The notes under the pieces: model-generated
The model's database searches: none
What the model saw: only the letters and a program-made list of their open reading frames with translations
Told to the model about the DNA's origin: nothing
Position numbers and translations under genes: made by a program
From: Bacteroides zhangwenhongii
Lineage (GTDB): Bacteria > Bacteroidota > Bacteroidia > Bacteroidales > Bacteroidaceae
DNA: 64,000 nt
Assembly (NCBI RefSeq): GCF_009193325.2
Contig: NZ_CP059856.1
Location: 62,001 to 126,000, forward strand
Reading direction: 5' to 3'
Shown: positions 50,023 through 59,798 of the stretch, piece by piece
Numbering within the stretch: position 1 is the first letter of the stretch
Layout of the letters: each line of letters begins with the position of its first letter

Positions 50023-53000
50023 TTAAAAAGTAAACTGAGCACCAATATTAATAGCACGCTGTAGTGGATAAGCACTATAAGATAATTCTGGATCCCAAAG
50101 TTTAAATGGACTCCATACTGCCAAATTATCTCCACTAAGATAGATACGACAGAACGGAAAAGAATATCCTAACTCCAACGTTTTGAAACGTAAAAAATTA
50201 CCATTACGCATCCAAAAACTACTAGGCTTCATATTATTAGCTATTTGAGAATTATTGACCCCCAATCTGGGATAAGCAGCTTCTTGATTAGGATTAGCTT
50301 CCGACCAATAATTATCAGCTATAAATTTCATCAGATTCCTGTCCTGGTTCCCTACATCCGAACAGAACGGAGCAATGTTGTCTATCATCAGTGTACGTTT
50401 GGCGGAACCATTGAAGAAAACACCGAAATCAATGTTCTTATATGTCCAGTTCAGACCAAACCCATATTGGATGCGGGGTATTCCCCCGTAGCGTGATAAC
50501 ATAATCTGATCTTCGGTTGTAATAGTACCATCTCCATTCACGTCCCTGTATTTTATATCACCAGGCATTACTGTACTCCCCAAATTCTTTTGTGAAGGAC
50601 TATTACGTATATCATCCTCATCCTTAAACAACCCATCTGCAATATAACCATATGTGCAAGATAGAGGCTTACCTGTTTTCGTTTGCCATACATAAGGATA
50701 ATCCGGTTCATCATTATACACATATTTATTTTGTGTATATGTAAAATTACCACGTAAATCCACAAACATATCCTTTATTATTTCTTTCTTCCAGTTCACA
50801 CTTAATTCAAAGCCTTTATTATCAACTTTCCCGATATTACTCCATGGAGTAGCATGAGCATATCCCATAATAACCGGCCATGAGCCACGCTTCTGCAAAA
50901 TACGGTCACGCCGATCATGGAAATAATCGAAAGTGATGCTCACCTGATCAAAAAGATTCAAATCAACTCCAATATCAAATTTTTTAGCACGTTCCCACGA
51001 AGCATTCTCCACTGCATATCCTTCTATCCCCGGACCTCTTTTAGATATATAAACTCCATCATAAGGACCGGTAGAGAATATTCCGCTTCCATCGATATTA
51101 ACATTATTAATATACAAAAAATGAGCGGCACCAGCCGAAAGTCCTGTTTCATCACTTCCTACAAGCCCATAAGAACCGCGAATTTTCAAGTGAGTAACAG
51201 CTGTTGAAAGGGGTTCCCAGAAGCTCTCATTGCTCACTACCCAACCTAACGACATTGCAGGAAAAAACTCAAATCGGTGTCCACTGGCCAAACGTTCCGT
51301 CCCGTTATAGCCAAAATTAAATTCAGCAAAATATTTATTCTGATAGTCATAAGTAAAACGTCCGGATAACCCTTGATTTCTCTGTGGCAATACATCACTA
51401 CGATACTCACGCTGCATATACATTAACATACCGGAAACTGTGTGATCTTCACCAAAACGCCGATTATAGTTAACACGCGCATCAAAATAGAAAGTTCTAT
51501 CAGAATAACGATTTATTGTCCCTTGCTTAATATAATCTGTTCCTTTCTGTAATAACTCAAGATAAAAAAACTCCGGATCAGAAGGATCCCAAGTATAATC
51601 CATCACTTTATAAAAATAAGGATCAAGTGTATTCGTGTATGAAGAACTGCTGTGGCTCTTCATATTCACAAGCACCGTTGCACTCAACCCTTTAGTTATG
51701 AAATCAAACTCCTGACTGATGCGCAAAGAAGCATTTATAGTCGAATAATTACTCTCGCTAAATGAACTCATCATAGTAGCATAAGGATTTATATTCACAG
51801 TTGACCCAGTAAGTATCGAATTACCAAACCGAATGTGGTTATCGCCTTCTTCTGTCGGATAGGTGGCAGGAAAAGCCACCGGATTGGCATTATAAACAGC
51901 ATTAAAAATATCAGTGGTAGAAATACCAGGACCTTTTTGGTTTCCAAACTGTGCATTCAGGTGCAAATCTACTTTTGTGGTAGAAGTAGGTTTATAAGAT
52001 ATGTTATTCTGAAAAATATAATTCCAATCGTTGATATTACTATCAAAAGAATAAGTACTCGGTACATCCAGTAAACCTGTATCATGATTTGCCTGAATTC
52101 CCATGTAATAAGTTACTTTAGAACCACCACCCTGCATATTGATATTCGCACGTTGATTCATATTAAAATCCTTAAACATCAGACCATACCAATCTACATT
52201 CGGATAAACATAGGGATTTATCCCATTCCGGGTATACTCTATAACTTCATCAGAATATTTTGGAGTAGCTGATGGAGTACGTGTAGTCAAAGCTTCATTA
52301 TACAAATTCATCCACGTAGGACCATCTACATACTCCACCCGATTCATCGGCTTTACAAAAGAATTCTCTACTGTTACATTAATTCTTGTACGAGTATTCT
52401 CCATCCCCTTTTTAGTAGTAATCAGCATCACTCCATTTGCACCACGTGCACCATAAATAGCAGTGGCAGAAGCATCCTTTAAAATTGAGAAACTTTCGAT
52501 TGATTCAGCAGGAATACGATCCAAATCACCTGCCGATATTTCCACATCATCCATAAGAATTAACGGAGTAGCCCGTCCACCAAAAGTTCCAACTCCGCGA
52601 ATATAAAATTCAGATACAGAACCTGGTTCTCCACTAGTAGTGGACGAAATAACTCCTGCCAATTTTCCTGCAAAATTACTCGTTAAAGAAGAGCTGGGAG
52701 CTCGTAGTTCCAATCCTTTTACAGTAGCGATAGAGCCTGTCACAGACACTTTTTTTTGAGTTCCGGCGCCCACAACTATCACTTCTTCCAATTCATTGGA
52801 AGAACCCATTTTTACCTCAATAAATCCCAGATCTCCTACAGGAAGCAAGCGTTTATCGTAACCTATATAAGAGACTTCTAATATACTTTTATTCGTACAT
52901 TCCGGAAGAGAGAATTTTCCGTTCAAGTCTGTTATTACTCCCACGTCTTTTCCTCTAATCTTAACACTGGCTCCAATCAATGGCGTATTATCGGAACCAT

Positions 53001-53418
53001 CCGTCACTATCCCACTGATTGTTCTTACGTCGTCTTTCTTATTATCTTTCTTGCTTTCTCGGATAATAGCAAATGAATTTCCACTTCTTCGATATGTCAA
53101 TCCTGTAGATAAGAGTATCTTTTTCAGAAAAGCTTCAACAGGCATTTGTTTTACGGAAAGAGTTATTTTTCCAACCTTCGCTAAATCTGTGTCACGATAA
53201 GTAAATCTGTATACAGTCTCCTTTTCAACCTGGTTTAAAACATGCTGTATACTTGTGTTTTTCACAGACAATGTTATATACTCATTTTTATCCTGTTGCT
53301 GTGCAAACAAGCTCAATGGAATAAAAAATAAAAAGATATAAAACAGAATTAAATAATTATTGCTACTTTTGTAAAAGTTGCATTTAAAAGAGTTACACTC
53401 TTTCTTGACATTTTTCAT
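50023..53418 (-). CDS. SusC-like TonB-dependent transporter with STN domain
   Basis: A 1,131-residue outer-membrane transporter. After a signal peptide (IFLFFIPLSLFAQ) come an STN signalling domain (ITLSVKNTSIQHVLNQVEKE; ITLSVKQMPVEAFLKKILLS), a CarboxypepD_reg-like domain (GIVTDGSDNTPLIGASVKIR), the plug (EEVIVVGAGTQKKVSVTGSI, LKDASATAIYGARGANGVML) and the 22-strand barrel ending in an aromatic residue (NIGAQFTF). The STN domain implies that it signals to the FecR-type anti-sigma encoded upstream, so substrate binding would induce the locus. An ATG four codons upstream (53,430) is possible. Confidence 0.95.
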   Translation of the reverse strand: MKNVKKECNSFKCNFYKSSNNYLILFYIFLFFIPLSLFAQQQDKNEYITLSVKNTSIQHVLNQVEKETVYRFTYRDTDLAKVGKITLSVKQMPVEAFLKKILLSTGLTYRRSGNSFAIIRESKKDNKKDDVRTISGIVTDGSDNTPLIGASVKIRGKDVGVITDLNGKFSLPECTNKSILEVSYIGYDKRLLPVGDLGFIEVKMGSSNELEEVIVVGAGTQKKVSVTGSIATVKGLELRAPSSSLTSNFAGKLAGVISSTTSGEPGSVSEFYIRGVGTFGGRATPLILMDDVEISAGDLDRIPAESIESFSILKDASATAIYGARGANGVMLITTKKGMENTRTRINVTVENSFVKPMNRVEYVDGPTWMNLYNEALTTRTPSATPKYSDEVIEYTRNGINPYVYPNVDWYGLMFKDFNMNQRANINMQGGGSKVTYYMGIQANHDTGLLDVPSTYSFDSNINDWNYIFQNNISYKPTSTTKVDLHLNAQFGNQKGPGISTTDIFNAVYNANPVAFPATYPTEEGDNHIRFGNSILTGSTVNINPYATMMSSFSESNYSTINASLRISQEFDFITKGLSATVLVNMKSHSSSSYTNTLDPYFYKVMDYTWDPSDPEFFYLELLQKGTDYIKQGTINRYSDRTFYFDARVNYNRRFGEDHTVSGMLMYMQREYRSDVLPQRNQGLSGRFTYDYQNKYFAEFNFGYNGTERLASGHRFEFFPAMSLGWVVSNESFWEPLSTAVTHLKIRGSYGLVGSDETGLSAGAAHFLYINNVNIDGSGIFSTGPYDGVYISKRGPGIEGYAVENASWERAKKFDIGVDLNLFDQVSITFDYFHDRRDRILQKRGSWPVIMGYAHATPWSNIGKVDNKGFELSVNWKKEIIKDMFVDLRGNFTYTQNKYVYNDEPDYPYVWQTKTGKPLSCTYGYIADGLFKDEDDIRNSPSQKNLGSTVMPGDIKYRDVNGDGTITTEDQIMLSRYGGIPRIQYGFGLNWTYKNIDFGVFFNGSAKRTLMIDNIAPFCSDVGNQDRNLMKFIADNYWSEANPNQEAAYPRLGVNNSQIANNMKPSSFWMRNGNFLRFKTLELGYSFPFCRIYLSGDNLAVWSPFKLWDPELSYSAYPLQRAINIGAQFTF

Positions 53419-53513
53419 TATAATTATCATATAAGGTTAATACTAAATAATACTCACAATTGTATTAACTAGAGGGGAACCGTCAGTCTGCCAACTTTTC
53501 GGTTCCCTTTTTT
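53378..53513 (+). ncRNA. Candidate antisense RNA over the susC start
   Basis: On the strand opposite to susC, a TACTTTTG box (53,364-53,371) is followed about 105 bases later by an intrinsic terminator, GGGAACCG (53,475-53,482) / CGGTTCCC (53,500-53,507) plus TTTTTT (53,508-53,513). The T-run is only on this strand, and no rightward gene precedes it, so a short antisense transcript of about 135 bases is the simplest reading. Small RNAs antisense to susC leaders are known from Bacteroides polysaccharide loci. The -33 element is not clear. Confidence 0.55.
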
Positions 53514-53551
53514 ATGGTGCTCTTTCTTTCATCTGATTTAATTTAAAGTTA

Positions 53552-54532
53552 CTACTCTGATTTAATCACTATTTTATCATCCTTTGCCTTAAAAGTAAAA
53601 TCATAATGCATTTGGAGAATCTTTAATACATCATAAATATTATCTTCTTTAAAGCTTCCGGTAAATAAGTCCAAATTATATTTATTCTCTAGTATTTCGA
53701 TTTTCATTCCATAGCGTTTCTCTAGTTTCTTCATTATATCCGAGAAACAAGTTGAACGGAATACTAATTCTCCTCTCATCCAAGCTGTTTCAAATTCGCC
53801 AGATGTTGGTGAAATATATAATGAATCATTCAATTTACTATAAACAACCTTCTCATGTGGCTTCATTACAACCGCATGAGCACGATTACCTGTAGTAGTC
53901 AGCTTGACGCTTCCCTCTATCAGCATCGTTTCCACATGTTCCTGTTCAGGATAAGCACATATGTTGAATGTAGTACCTAGTACTTCAATATTCACATTTT
54001 CTGTATGTACATAAAATGGTTTCTTTACATCTTTGGAAACTACCAAATAGGCTTCTCCTGAAAGATATATATTTCTATTCTTCAATCCAAAATCAGAAGG
54101 ATATGATAGAGAAGTAGTAGCATTCAGATAAACTTTCGTACCATCTGGTAATGTCAATTCTGTTTTATCCCCACTCTCTACTTGTACCATCAATTGAGAA
54201 TTCAACAGGCTATTTAGTTTTTCATTACTATAATAAAAATAAATTTGAGTACCTAACAAAATCGGTATGACAATTGCGGCTGCAATTTTGAGAAAAGTAT
54301 ACAGAAAACGAGGCCGGCGGGAATAAGGAGTCGGACTTAGTTTTTTCATAAAATGACCAACATCATCTGGTACGGTAACCAATGTATCATAGTTTTCCCA
54401 AACATCCGATAACGCTCGTGCCAATTCTTCATTAGACATCTTTGCAACAGAGTTCTTTAATTCCTTACCTTCTTGCGAGGTGATAGAATTACGCACAAAT
54501 TTTTCTAATAGAGTATGTGTCTTTCTTTCCAT
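53552..54532 (-). CDS. FecR-type anti-sigma factor
   Basis: A 326-residue inner-membrane regulator. The cytoplasmic N-terminus (residues 1-75) would bind the sigma factor. One membrane helix (FLKIAAAIVIPILLGTQIYF) leads to the periplasmic FecR domain (VESGDKTELTLPDGTKVYLN, LSYPSDFGLKNRNIYLSGEA, FYVHTENVNIEVLGTTFNIC) and a C-terminal DUF4974-like domain (SDIMKKLEKRYGMKIEILEN, LFTGSFKEDNIYDVLKILQM). It would relay the signal of the SusC STN domain to the ECF sigma factor encoded just upstream. Confidence 0.93.
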   Translation of the reverse strand: MERKTHTLLEKFVRNSITSQEGKELKNSVAKMSNEELARALSDVWENYDTLVTVPDDVGHFMKKLSPTPYSRRPRFLYTFLKIAAAIVIPILLGTQIYFYYSNEKLNSLLNSQLMVQVESGDKTELTLPDGTKVYLNATTSLSYPSDFGLKNRNIYLSGEAYLVVSKDVKKPFYVHTENVNIEVLGTTFNICAYPEQEHVETMLIEGSVKLTTTGNRAHAVVMKPHEKVVYSKLNDSLYISPTSGEFETAWMRGELVFRSTCFSDIMKKLEKRYGMKIEILENKYNLDLFTGSFKEDNIYDVLKILQMHYDFTFKAKDDKIVIKSE

Positions 54533-54604
54533 ATGTTAACTGTTTCTATATAGTTAATACGAAACTGCTAATATAATCTACTATGGAAAAATGAGTTTTT
54601 TTTA

Positions 54605-55174
54605 TCAACTAAAAAAAAGAGTGAAAAAGAAGAGAAGAGTACCTTTTATTTCCTTCTTAAGAAGTCTCAAGGCAGTAGAAAGTTGATTATAGACCGTTTG
54701 TTCACTTATTCCCAATTTGCTAGCTATCTCTGAAGAAGTTAATCCTTCCTCTTTACTCATTTCGAATATTTCTCGTTGCCTCGAAGTTAATTTATCCTTT
54801 GCCCGATTTAATTCTTCTACAAAAAGATCAAAATCCAATTTTTTTTCAATCTCAGTAGGAGTACTTAATACTGCCTCATCACAATAATTCAGATAATCTT
54901 CAAAAAGAGGTTCATTAAGACGCTTTCGGAATTCATCTATGATCAAATTTCGAGATATTTTGAACAAATATGATTTAAAAGAAAGATCTGGATCAATAAA
55001 TTCTCTATTGATCCAGACTTTTATAAAAGTATCTTGAACAATACTACCAGCCAAATCAGCAGAACGTGTCATTCCTAACACAAAGCCATACAGATTCCCT
55101 GCATACATTTTATATAATGCATCAAAATCACGATATGAACCTAAACGTAGCCTTTTTAGCTGATCTTTATCCAT
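54605..55174 (-). CDS. ECF RNA polymerase sigma factor
   Basis: A 189-residue sigma-70 family factor of the Bacteroidetes ECF type. Region 2 is FDALYKMYAGNLYGFVLGMT to DTFIKVWINREFI; region 4 is LTSRQREIFEMSKEEGLTSS and EIASKLGISEQTVYNQLSTA. A C-terminal hydrophobic tail (LLFFFTLFFS) is unusual in a sigma factor and may anchor it near the membrane. It heads the locus and should drive transcription of susC onward when released by the anti-sigma factor. Confidence 0.93.
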   Translation of the reverse strand: MDKDQLKRLRLGSYRDFDALYKMYAGNLYGFVLGMTRSADLAGSIVQDTFIKVWINREFIDPDLSFKSYLFKISRNLIIDEFRKRLNEPLFEDYLNYCDEAVLSTPTEIEKKLDFDLFVEELNRAKDKLTSRQREIFEMSKEEGLTSSEIASKLGISEQTVYNQLSTALRLLKKEIKGTLLFFFTLFFS

Positions 55175-55201
55175 GTTATCTATATTACTGGAAATGTGAT
55201 A

Positions 55202-56266
55202 TTATTTAATAGTCACCATCGTAGCTCCAAACCCATATTCCTGGAAAGAAGCATCCTGATAACGGCAATTACTATATTTCCGTTTCAATTCATCAACGAT
55301 AGCTTTCCGAAGCACACCATCTCCTTTGCCGTGAATAAAGACAATCTTCTGCTCACGTTTGTTCTTATAGACTTCCATCACTTCGCGAAACTTATCCAAT
55401 TGATAATTCAGTATTTCAGCATTACCCATTCCTTGAGTATCATCCAGTAGAGAGTCGATATGAAGATCTATTTCAACAATCTCACTCTTTCCACCATGAG
55501 CGTGATTCGGTTTCACAATAGGTTGTGATCTGGGCTTATCGACAGATTTTTTCTGCAGCAAAGCCTCTTGAAGCTCTTCTGCCGAAACATATACTTGTTT
55601 GGTAGGCATATCATCTTTCACAATGTCATAAATCAACGCCGGTTCTTCGAAGAAATCAGAATCGCTAAAGGTATGAAGTTTATAGAACTTCACGGTATCA
55701 ATCCGTATTTCCACACTGACAGCCGGTTTGATAGCTGCAGGCTTACCATCCTTGAAAGCAATCAACTGAACGGCCACCCGCTCCATATCATTCAGTACAT
55801 CTTTTGTGAACTCCTCCAACAACAATTTCGTATTAGGTTCCACCAACCCGTGCGAACGGTTCTTCCATGCTTTTCCTTCTGCACTCAAATAAGTGTAATA
55901 CAAATAATAATTGCTATCATTTACCAAATAAGTTTCGAAAGGAGTAGTCATCATAGCCTTTGCATCTTCAGGCACATAAGCCAGAAATACATTCAGCGTA
56001 TCTCCTCCCTTCACTTCCGGCTGGCGTTGAATGACGGGCATCTCCGGTTTTACCGGTTTAGCCGGTTCCTCTTGTTTCGGAGCAGAGGAAGTCGGTTTAC
56101 GCTTCAAATTATAGTCATCCGTTTCAATCACTACACACTCACGTATCGGCATCGGAATATCAAATCCATCCGCATCTTCCACCAACACAAAATCCTTTCC
56201 CTGGAATCCAGTGACGATTCCACCGCCTACCTCACTAAGAAAGCGTACTTTATCTCCTATTTTCAT
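55202..56266 (-). CDS. DUF2027 and Smr domain protein
   Basis: A 354-residue cytoplasmic protein. The N-terminal barrel ([40 protein letters not shown]) and central beta domain form the DUF2027 unit. The C-terminal Smr domain contains [39 protein letters not shown] and [16 protein letters not shown], with the conserved HGKG motif of Smr nucleases. It may be a MutS2-type nicking or RNA-cleaving protein. It is 27 bases upstream of the sigma factor gene in the same direction but probably not part of that locus. Confidence 0.88.
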   Translation of the reverse strand: MKIGDKVRFLSEVGGGIVTGFQGKDFVLVEDADGFDIPMPIRECVVIETDDYNLKRKPTSSAPKQEEPAKPVKPEMPVIQRQPEVKGGDTLNVFLAYVPEDAKAMMTTPFETYLVNDSNYYLYYTYLSAEGKAWKNRSHGLVEPNTKLLLEEFTKDVLNDMERVAVQLIAFKDGKPAAIKPAVSVEIRIDTVKFYKLHTFSDSDFFEEPALIYDIVKDDMPTKQVYVSAEELQEALLQKKSVDKPRSQPIVKPNHAHGGKSEIVEIDLHIDSLLDDTQGMGNAEILNYQLDKFREVMEVYKNKREQKIVFIHGKGDGVLRKAIVDELKRKYSNCRYQDASFQEYGFGATMVTIK

Positions 56267-56389
56267 TGTTGTATATCCAATTAAAATTCAAACTCAAAAA
56301 AACGAGTAACAAAGATAGAGATTTCTATGAAATTAAATGGTGATTCGGTTCTAAAAACAAATCGCCTGCCTTTATTCCTCTTTTTATTA

Positions 56390-56397
56390 TAACTTTG
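56390..56397 (+). promoter_or_regulatory. -7 box of the HAD gene
   Basis: TAACTTTG, matching TAnnTTTG, 53 bases before the ATG at 56,451; -33 region TTTATT is weak. Confidence 0.6.
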
Positions 56398-56450
56398 CAT
56401 CCGAAAAGCCCGACATATTACTCAAAACTTACTATTAACGACAATAACCG

Positions 56451-57143
56451 ATGAAAGAACTTATAAAAGTCATAGCCTTCGATGCAGACGATACTTTATG
56501 GAGTAATGAACCGTTTTTCCAGGAAATAGAAAAACAATACGTAGACATGTTAACGCCTTATGGCACTTCCGAAGATATTTCAGCCGCTTTATTTCAAACA
56601 GAAATGAATAATTTGAAGTATCTCGGATATGGAGCCAAAGCTTTCACCATTTCTATGATAGAGACAGCTTTGCATTTGAGTGGACAAAATATTTCAGGTA
56701 CAGACATCCAACATATTATTGAATTAGGTAAATCATTGCTGGAAATGCCTATTGAGCTATTACCGGGAGTGAAAGAAACACTGAAAGTATTGAAAGAAAA
56801 AAAGCAATACAAATTAGTAGTTGCTACCAAAGGGGATTTGCTCGATCAGGAGAATAAACTGGAACGTTCCGGGTTAACTCCTTATTTCGACCACATTGAA
56901 GTTATGTCCGATAAAACAGAGAAAGAATATCAGCGTATGTTGAATATATTACAAATCACTCCTTCCGAATTTGTCATGGTTGGCAATTCTTTGAAATCAG
57001 ATATTCAGCCTGTTCTATCGCTGGGAGGGTATGGTATACATATTCCTTTTGAAGTGATGTGGAAGCATGAAGTCGTGGATACATTCATACATGACCATCT
57101 GATACAGGTGAAAAGAGTTGATGAGTTACTGACGTTGTTTTAA
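56451..57143 (+). CDS. HAD superfamily hydrolase
   Basis: A 230-residue phosphatase-type protein. Motif I is VIAFDADDTLWSNEPFF (nucleophile Asp in FDADDT), motif II is KLVVATKGD, the Lys is near MSDKTEKEYQRM, and motif IV is FVMVGNSLKSDIQPVLSLG. The helical cap lies between residues 20 and 95. It resembles YjjG-like nucleotide or sugar phosphatases; the substrate cannot be told. Soluble and monocistronic. Confidence 0.88.
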   Translation: MKELIKVIAFDADDTLWSNEPFFQEIEKQYVDMLTPYGTSEDISAALFQTEMNNLKYLGYGAKAFTISMIETALHLSGQNISGTDIQHIIELGKSLLEMPIELLPGVKETLKVLKEKKQYKLVVATKGDLLDQENKLERSGLTPYFDHIEVMSDKTEKEYQRMLNILQITPSEFVMVGNSLKSDIQPVLSLGGYGIHIPFEVMWKHEVVDTFIHDHLIQVKRVDELLTLF

Positions 57144-57160
57144 GTAATTTCTCTTCTTGA

Positions 57161-57934
57161 TTACAACAGTTTCATCAATTCAGCCGCCCGGCATGCTTCT
57201 ATCGAATTCCCGACAGAAAGTTTCTCCAAAATATTCTGTCGGTGCCGGTTGACTGTATTCACACTGATATAAAGGGTTGTTGCAATCTCCTTACTTGATA
57301 GTCCTTTACGTATACAGCGAAGTATTTCCTTTTCACGTTCGGACAATATATTACGATGTTCCTCCGATAAGAAAAGTGTTTCTACCTCTCCACGTTCCAT
57401 GTGAGTAATGGTAGGGTATATACCTTGCTCTGTCCGTTGGTCTGCCGACAGGGAATAAAGACAAAAGATCAGCCATGCACTCCCCGAAGGAGTATTTTCC
57501 ATAATCTGCACTAAGTTATCAATATACTGATACACTCCTTTCTCATTCATCATACGTATTCTGCATCTTCCCCGGTATTTCAACCGTTCATCAAAAGGCA
57601 TTGCAAAGGTTTTCTGGAAAAACTTATATTCTAACAAACGCTTTTCTACCAAATCTTCGGGATGAATACGCCGGTAAATACAATCTTCATCCATAGAATC
57701 AATTACACTCAAAGCAGCTTCTTCGGGAGTCAACCCCAAGAAATGTGCCCACGGATGAACGGCAATATAACTCTTCCTGTTCGAAAGATCTGAAATTACA
57801 GCACACCCGCCATTAATCTCTGTCAATGAATGAATAAAACGTCGATGCTGCTCTACAACCCTATTATCCAATGTTTCATCAGTAATCGGTTGCGTTGCAT
57901 AAACTTCATCTATTTCCTTTTGTAATACGTCCAT
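57161..57934 (-). CDS. LuxR-type regulator with PAS-like domain
   Basis: A 257-residue regulator. Residues 35-150 form a PAS-like sensor (GCAVISDLSNRKSYIAVHPW, YRGRCRIRMMNEKGVYQYID). The C-terminal LuxR helix-turn-helix is LSEREKEILRCIRKGLSSKE followed by IATTLYISVNTVNRHRQNIL. It is divergent from the DUF1349 gene at 58,022. Its targets and ligand are not visible. Confidence 0.88.
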   Translation of the reverse strand: MDVLQKEIDEVYATQPITDETLDNRVVEQHRRFIHSLTEINGGCAVISDLSNRKSYIAVHPWAHFLGLTPEEAALSVIDSMDEDCIYRRIHPEDLVEKRLLEYKFFQKTFAMPFDERLKYRGRCRIRMMNEKGVYQYIDNLVQIMENTPSGSAWLIFCLYSLSADQRTEQGIYPTITHMERGEVETLFLSEEHRNILSEREKEILRCIRKGLSSKEIATTLYISVNTVNRHRQNILEKLSVGNSIEACRAAELMKLL

Positions 57935-57982
57935 TCGATAAAATGGTTATTATTCAGTATTGTTACACACGGCGGCTTGCGC

Positions 57983-57990
57983 TATCTTTG
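57983..57990 (+). promoter_or_regulatory. -7 box of the DUF1349 gene
   Basis: TATCTTTG matches TAnnTTTG; a TTG about 20 bases upstream may serve as -33. The ATG follows 32 bases later. Confidence 0.65.
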
Positions 57991-58021
57991 CACCACAAAG
58001 ATAATCAAATAAGAAATAATC

Positions 58022-58687
58022 ATGAAATATTTAAAAATCAAAATCATGTCAATAGCCTTTATGGCAATAGCAACTTCTTCTATGGGACAAAGTTTGAATA
58101 AAATGAACTGGCTGAATGAGCCTCAACAATGGGAAATAAAAGATGGTAAAACTTTAGTGATGGACGTTCCGGCAAAAACTGACTTCTGGCGGGTTTCTCA
58201 TTATGGATTTACCGTAGACGACGGTCCTTTCTATTATGCCACTTACGGTGGAGAATTCGAAGTCAAAGTAAAGATAACCGGCAATTACGTAACAACTTTC
58301 GACCAAATGGGATTAATGCTGCGCATCGACCATGAAAACTGGATCAAAGCAGGTGTGGAATATGTGAATGGCAAACAGAATGTGAGTGCTGTTGTAACGC
58401 ATCGGACTAGCGATTGGAGTGTAGTGCAGTTGCCGGATGCTCCCCGTTCTATATGGATAAAAGCAGTCCGCTGCTTGGATGCAGTAGAAATATTTTTCTC
58501 ACGTGACGATAAAGAATATATTATGATGCGCACTTGTTGGTTGCAAGATAATTGTCCTGTCATGGTTGGGTTGATGGGAGCTTGTCCGGACGGGAAAGGC
58601 TTCACCGCTACATTCGAAGAATTTAAAGTGACTCCATTAGCCGATCAACGAAGACTGGAATGGACCAAGAAACAAATGAATAAATAG
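58022..58687 (+). CDS. DUF1349 family protein, probably exported
   Basis: A 221-residue beta-sandwich protein of the DUF1349/YesU-like group with sequence ATYGGEFEVKVKITGNYVTT, FDQMGLMLRIDHENWIKAGV and VEIFFSRDDKEYIMMRTCWL. The first 23 residues contain a signal-like helix (IMSIAFMAIATSSMG), so export is likely, although the n-region is long. Members resemble concanavalin-like lectin folds; no catalytic activity is assigned. Divergent from the LuxR gene. Confidence 0.82.
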   Translation: MKYLKIKIMSIAFMAIATSSMGQSLNKMNWLNEPQQWEIKDGKTLVMDVPAKTDFWRVSHYGFTVDDGPFYYATYGGEFEVKVKITGNYVTTFDQMGLMLRIDHENWIKAGVEYVNGKQNVSAVVTHRTSDWSVVQLPDAPRSIWIKAVRCLDAVEIFFSRDDKEYIMMRTCWLQDNCPVMVGLMGACPDGKGFTATFEEFKVTPLADQRRLEWTKKQMNK

Positions 58688-58717
58688 GTACTTCACATAT
58701 ACAGGTTGTTTCATTCC

Positions 58718-59785
58718 CTAAAGCATAGCTTTAGGGAATGAGAATCGTATATACCTGTCCTTTTCACGGTTCAAAGCAACTTCATCGACACAATCATCCA
58801 GCCGGAACCATGAATGTTCTATGAACGAGCCTCCTTTTTTAACAGATTTATCCCAGTTTCCTATCACCTGCCCCTCATGAAGAACAATCGGATAAAACAG
58901 GCCATTATTCGTAAATGCTTTTGCATAATGCTCTTTAGGCAAAACGTCTGTCCGGTCTTTATACCCAAGTAAATACTCATCATAAGAAGGAAGAAGATGT
59001 AAACTTCCGGAGACTTTTCCGCGAGTCCGACAATCTTCATGAATATACCATGTCTGTCCATTCCATTCTTCCGCAGTCAATTCTGAATCAATCAGATAGA
59101 TAGCTTGCCTTGCTTCAGTAACAGGCAGTCCCGACCACCAGACAAAATCTTGTAAAACAGCGGGAGCATGACTCCGAAAATAGCTTCTGGCCAAACGAGC
59201 CAAAGATTCATCTTTTGTCAGTTCGGGCATTGGCGGAACACGTTCTTCCAAAAGCGCATACGTGCATTTACTTCCTTTATCTTCTCCACTACAAACAATA
59301 CCTACCTGTTCTGCCCGCGCCATAAAGCGGGTCATATGATGATTATCCGCCACAATTCCCGAACGGCTAAAATGTTCAGCAATCTCCTGCCTTGTCAGAC
59401 TCTTTTTTCCACTAAGAATCTTTTCCAGTAACCGATAGCTTTTCGCATAAAGTTCTTCGGAGATATCCAGATTATGTCCTTTCGCATAAGATTCATTGGC
59501 AGCTATCACACGCTCGGCAGAAAGTTTCAACATCCATCGGATATCCTCTGCCGCTACCAGATGCCATGTCGGACGCATTACATGAGTCCTCAAAATCTCA
59601 CCCTCGCGTAACGCTTTCTCCACAGTCTGAATCGTTGCCGACTTCAAACGCATTCCTACTGCCCACTTTACCATGGAATAATTCTGCGCCTGCATGGCTC
59701 CCATCCAAGACACAAGTTCCTTCGGTTGAGTAAAAAGAGGACTTAACAACTGTTGGTTGAGTAAACGTATATTCGGTATTTTCAT
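58718..59785 (-). CDS. Winged-helix DNA-binding protein (AlkZ/YcaQ-like, HTH_42)
   Basis: A 355-residue protein of the winged-helix family that includes the DNA glycosylases AlkZ and YcaQ. Typical features are NQQLLSPLFTQPKELVSWMG, AMQAQNYSMVKWAVGMRL (the QAQ-type motif), LRTHVMRPTWHLVAAEDIRW and LLPSYDEYLLGYKDRTD. A role in repair of alkylated or crosslinked bases is plausible. Three phased 17-base repeats lie in the intergenic region upstream. Confidence 0.82.
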   Translation of the reverse strand: MKIPNIRLLNQQLLSPLFTQPKELVSWMGAMQAQNYSMVKWAVGMRLKSATIQTVEKALREGEILRTHVMRPTWHLVAAEDIRWMLKLSAERVIAANESYAKGHNLDISEELYAKSYRLLEKILSGKKSLTRQEIAEHFSRSGIVADNHHMTRFMARAEQVGIVCSGEDKGSKCTYALLEERVPPMPELTKDESLARLARSYFRSHAPAVLQDFVWWSGLPVTEARQAIYLIDSELTAEEWNGQTWYIHEDCRTRGKVSGSLHLLPSYDEYLLGYKDRTDVLPKEHYAKAFTNNGLFYPIVLHEGQVIGNWDKSVKKGGSFIEHSWFRLDDCVDEVALNREKDRYIRFSFPKAML

Positions 59786-59798
59786 TTGCTCCCTTTTT

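Noticed and set aside
53475..53513. Terminator for the anti-sigma gene on the minus strand
   Set aside because: The hairpin lacks a T-run on that strand (CCCCTCTAG follows); the T-run is only on the plus strand.
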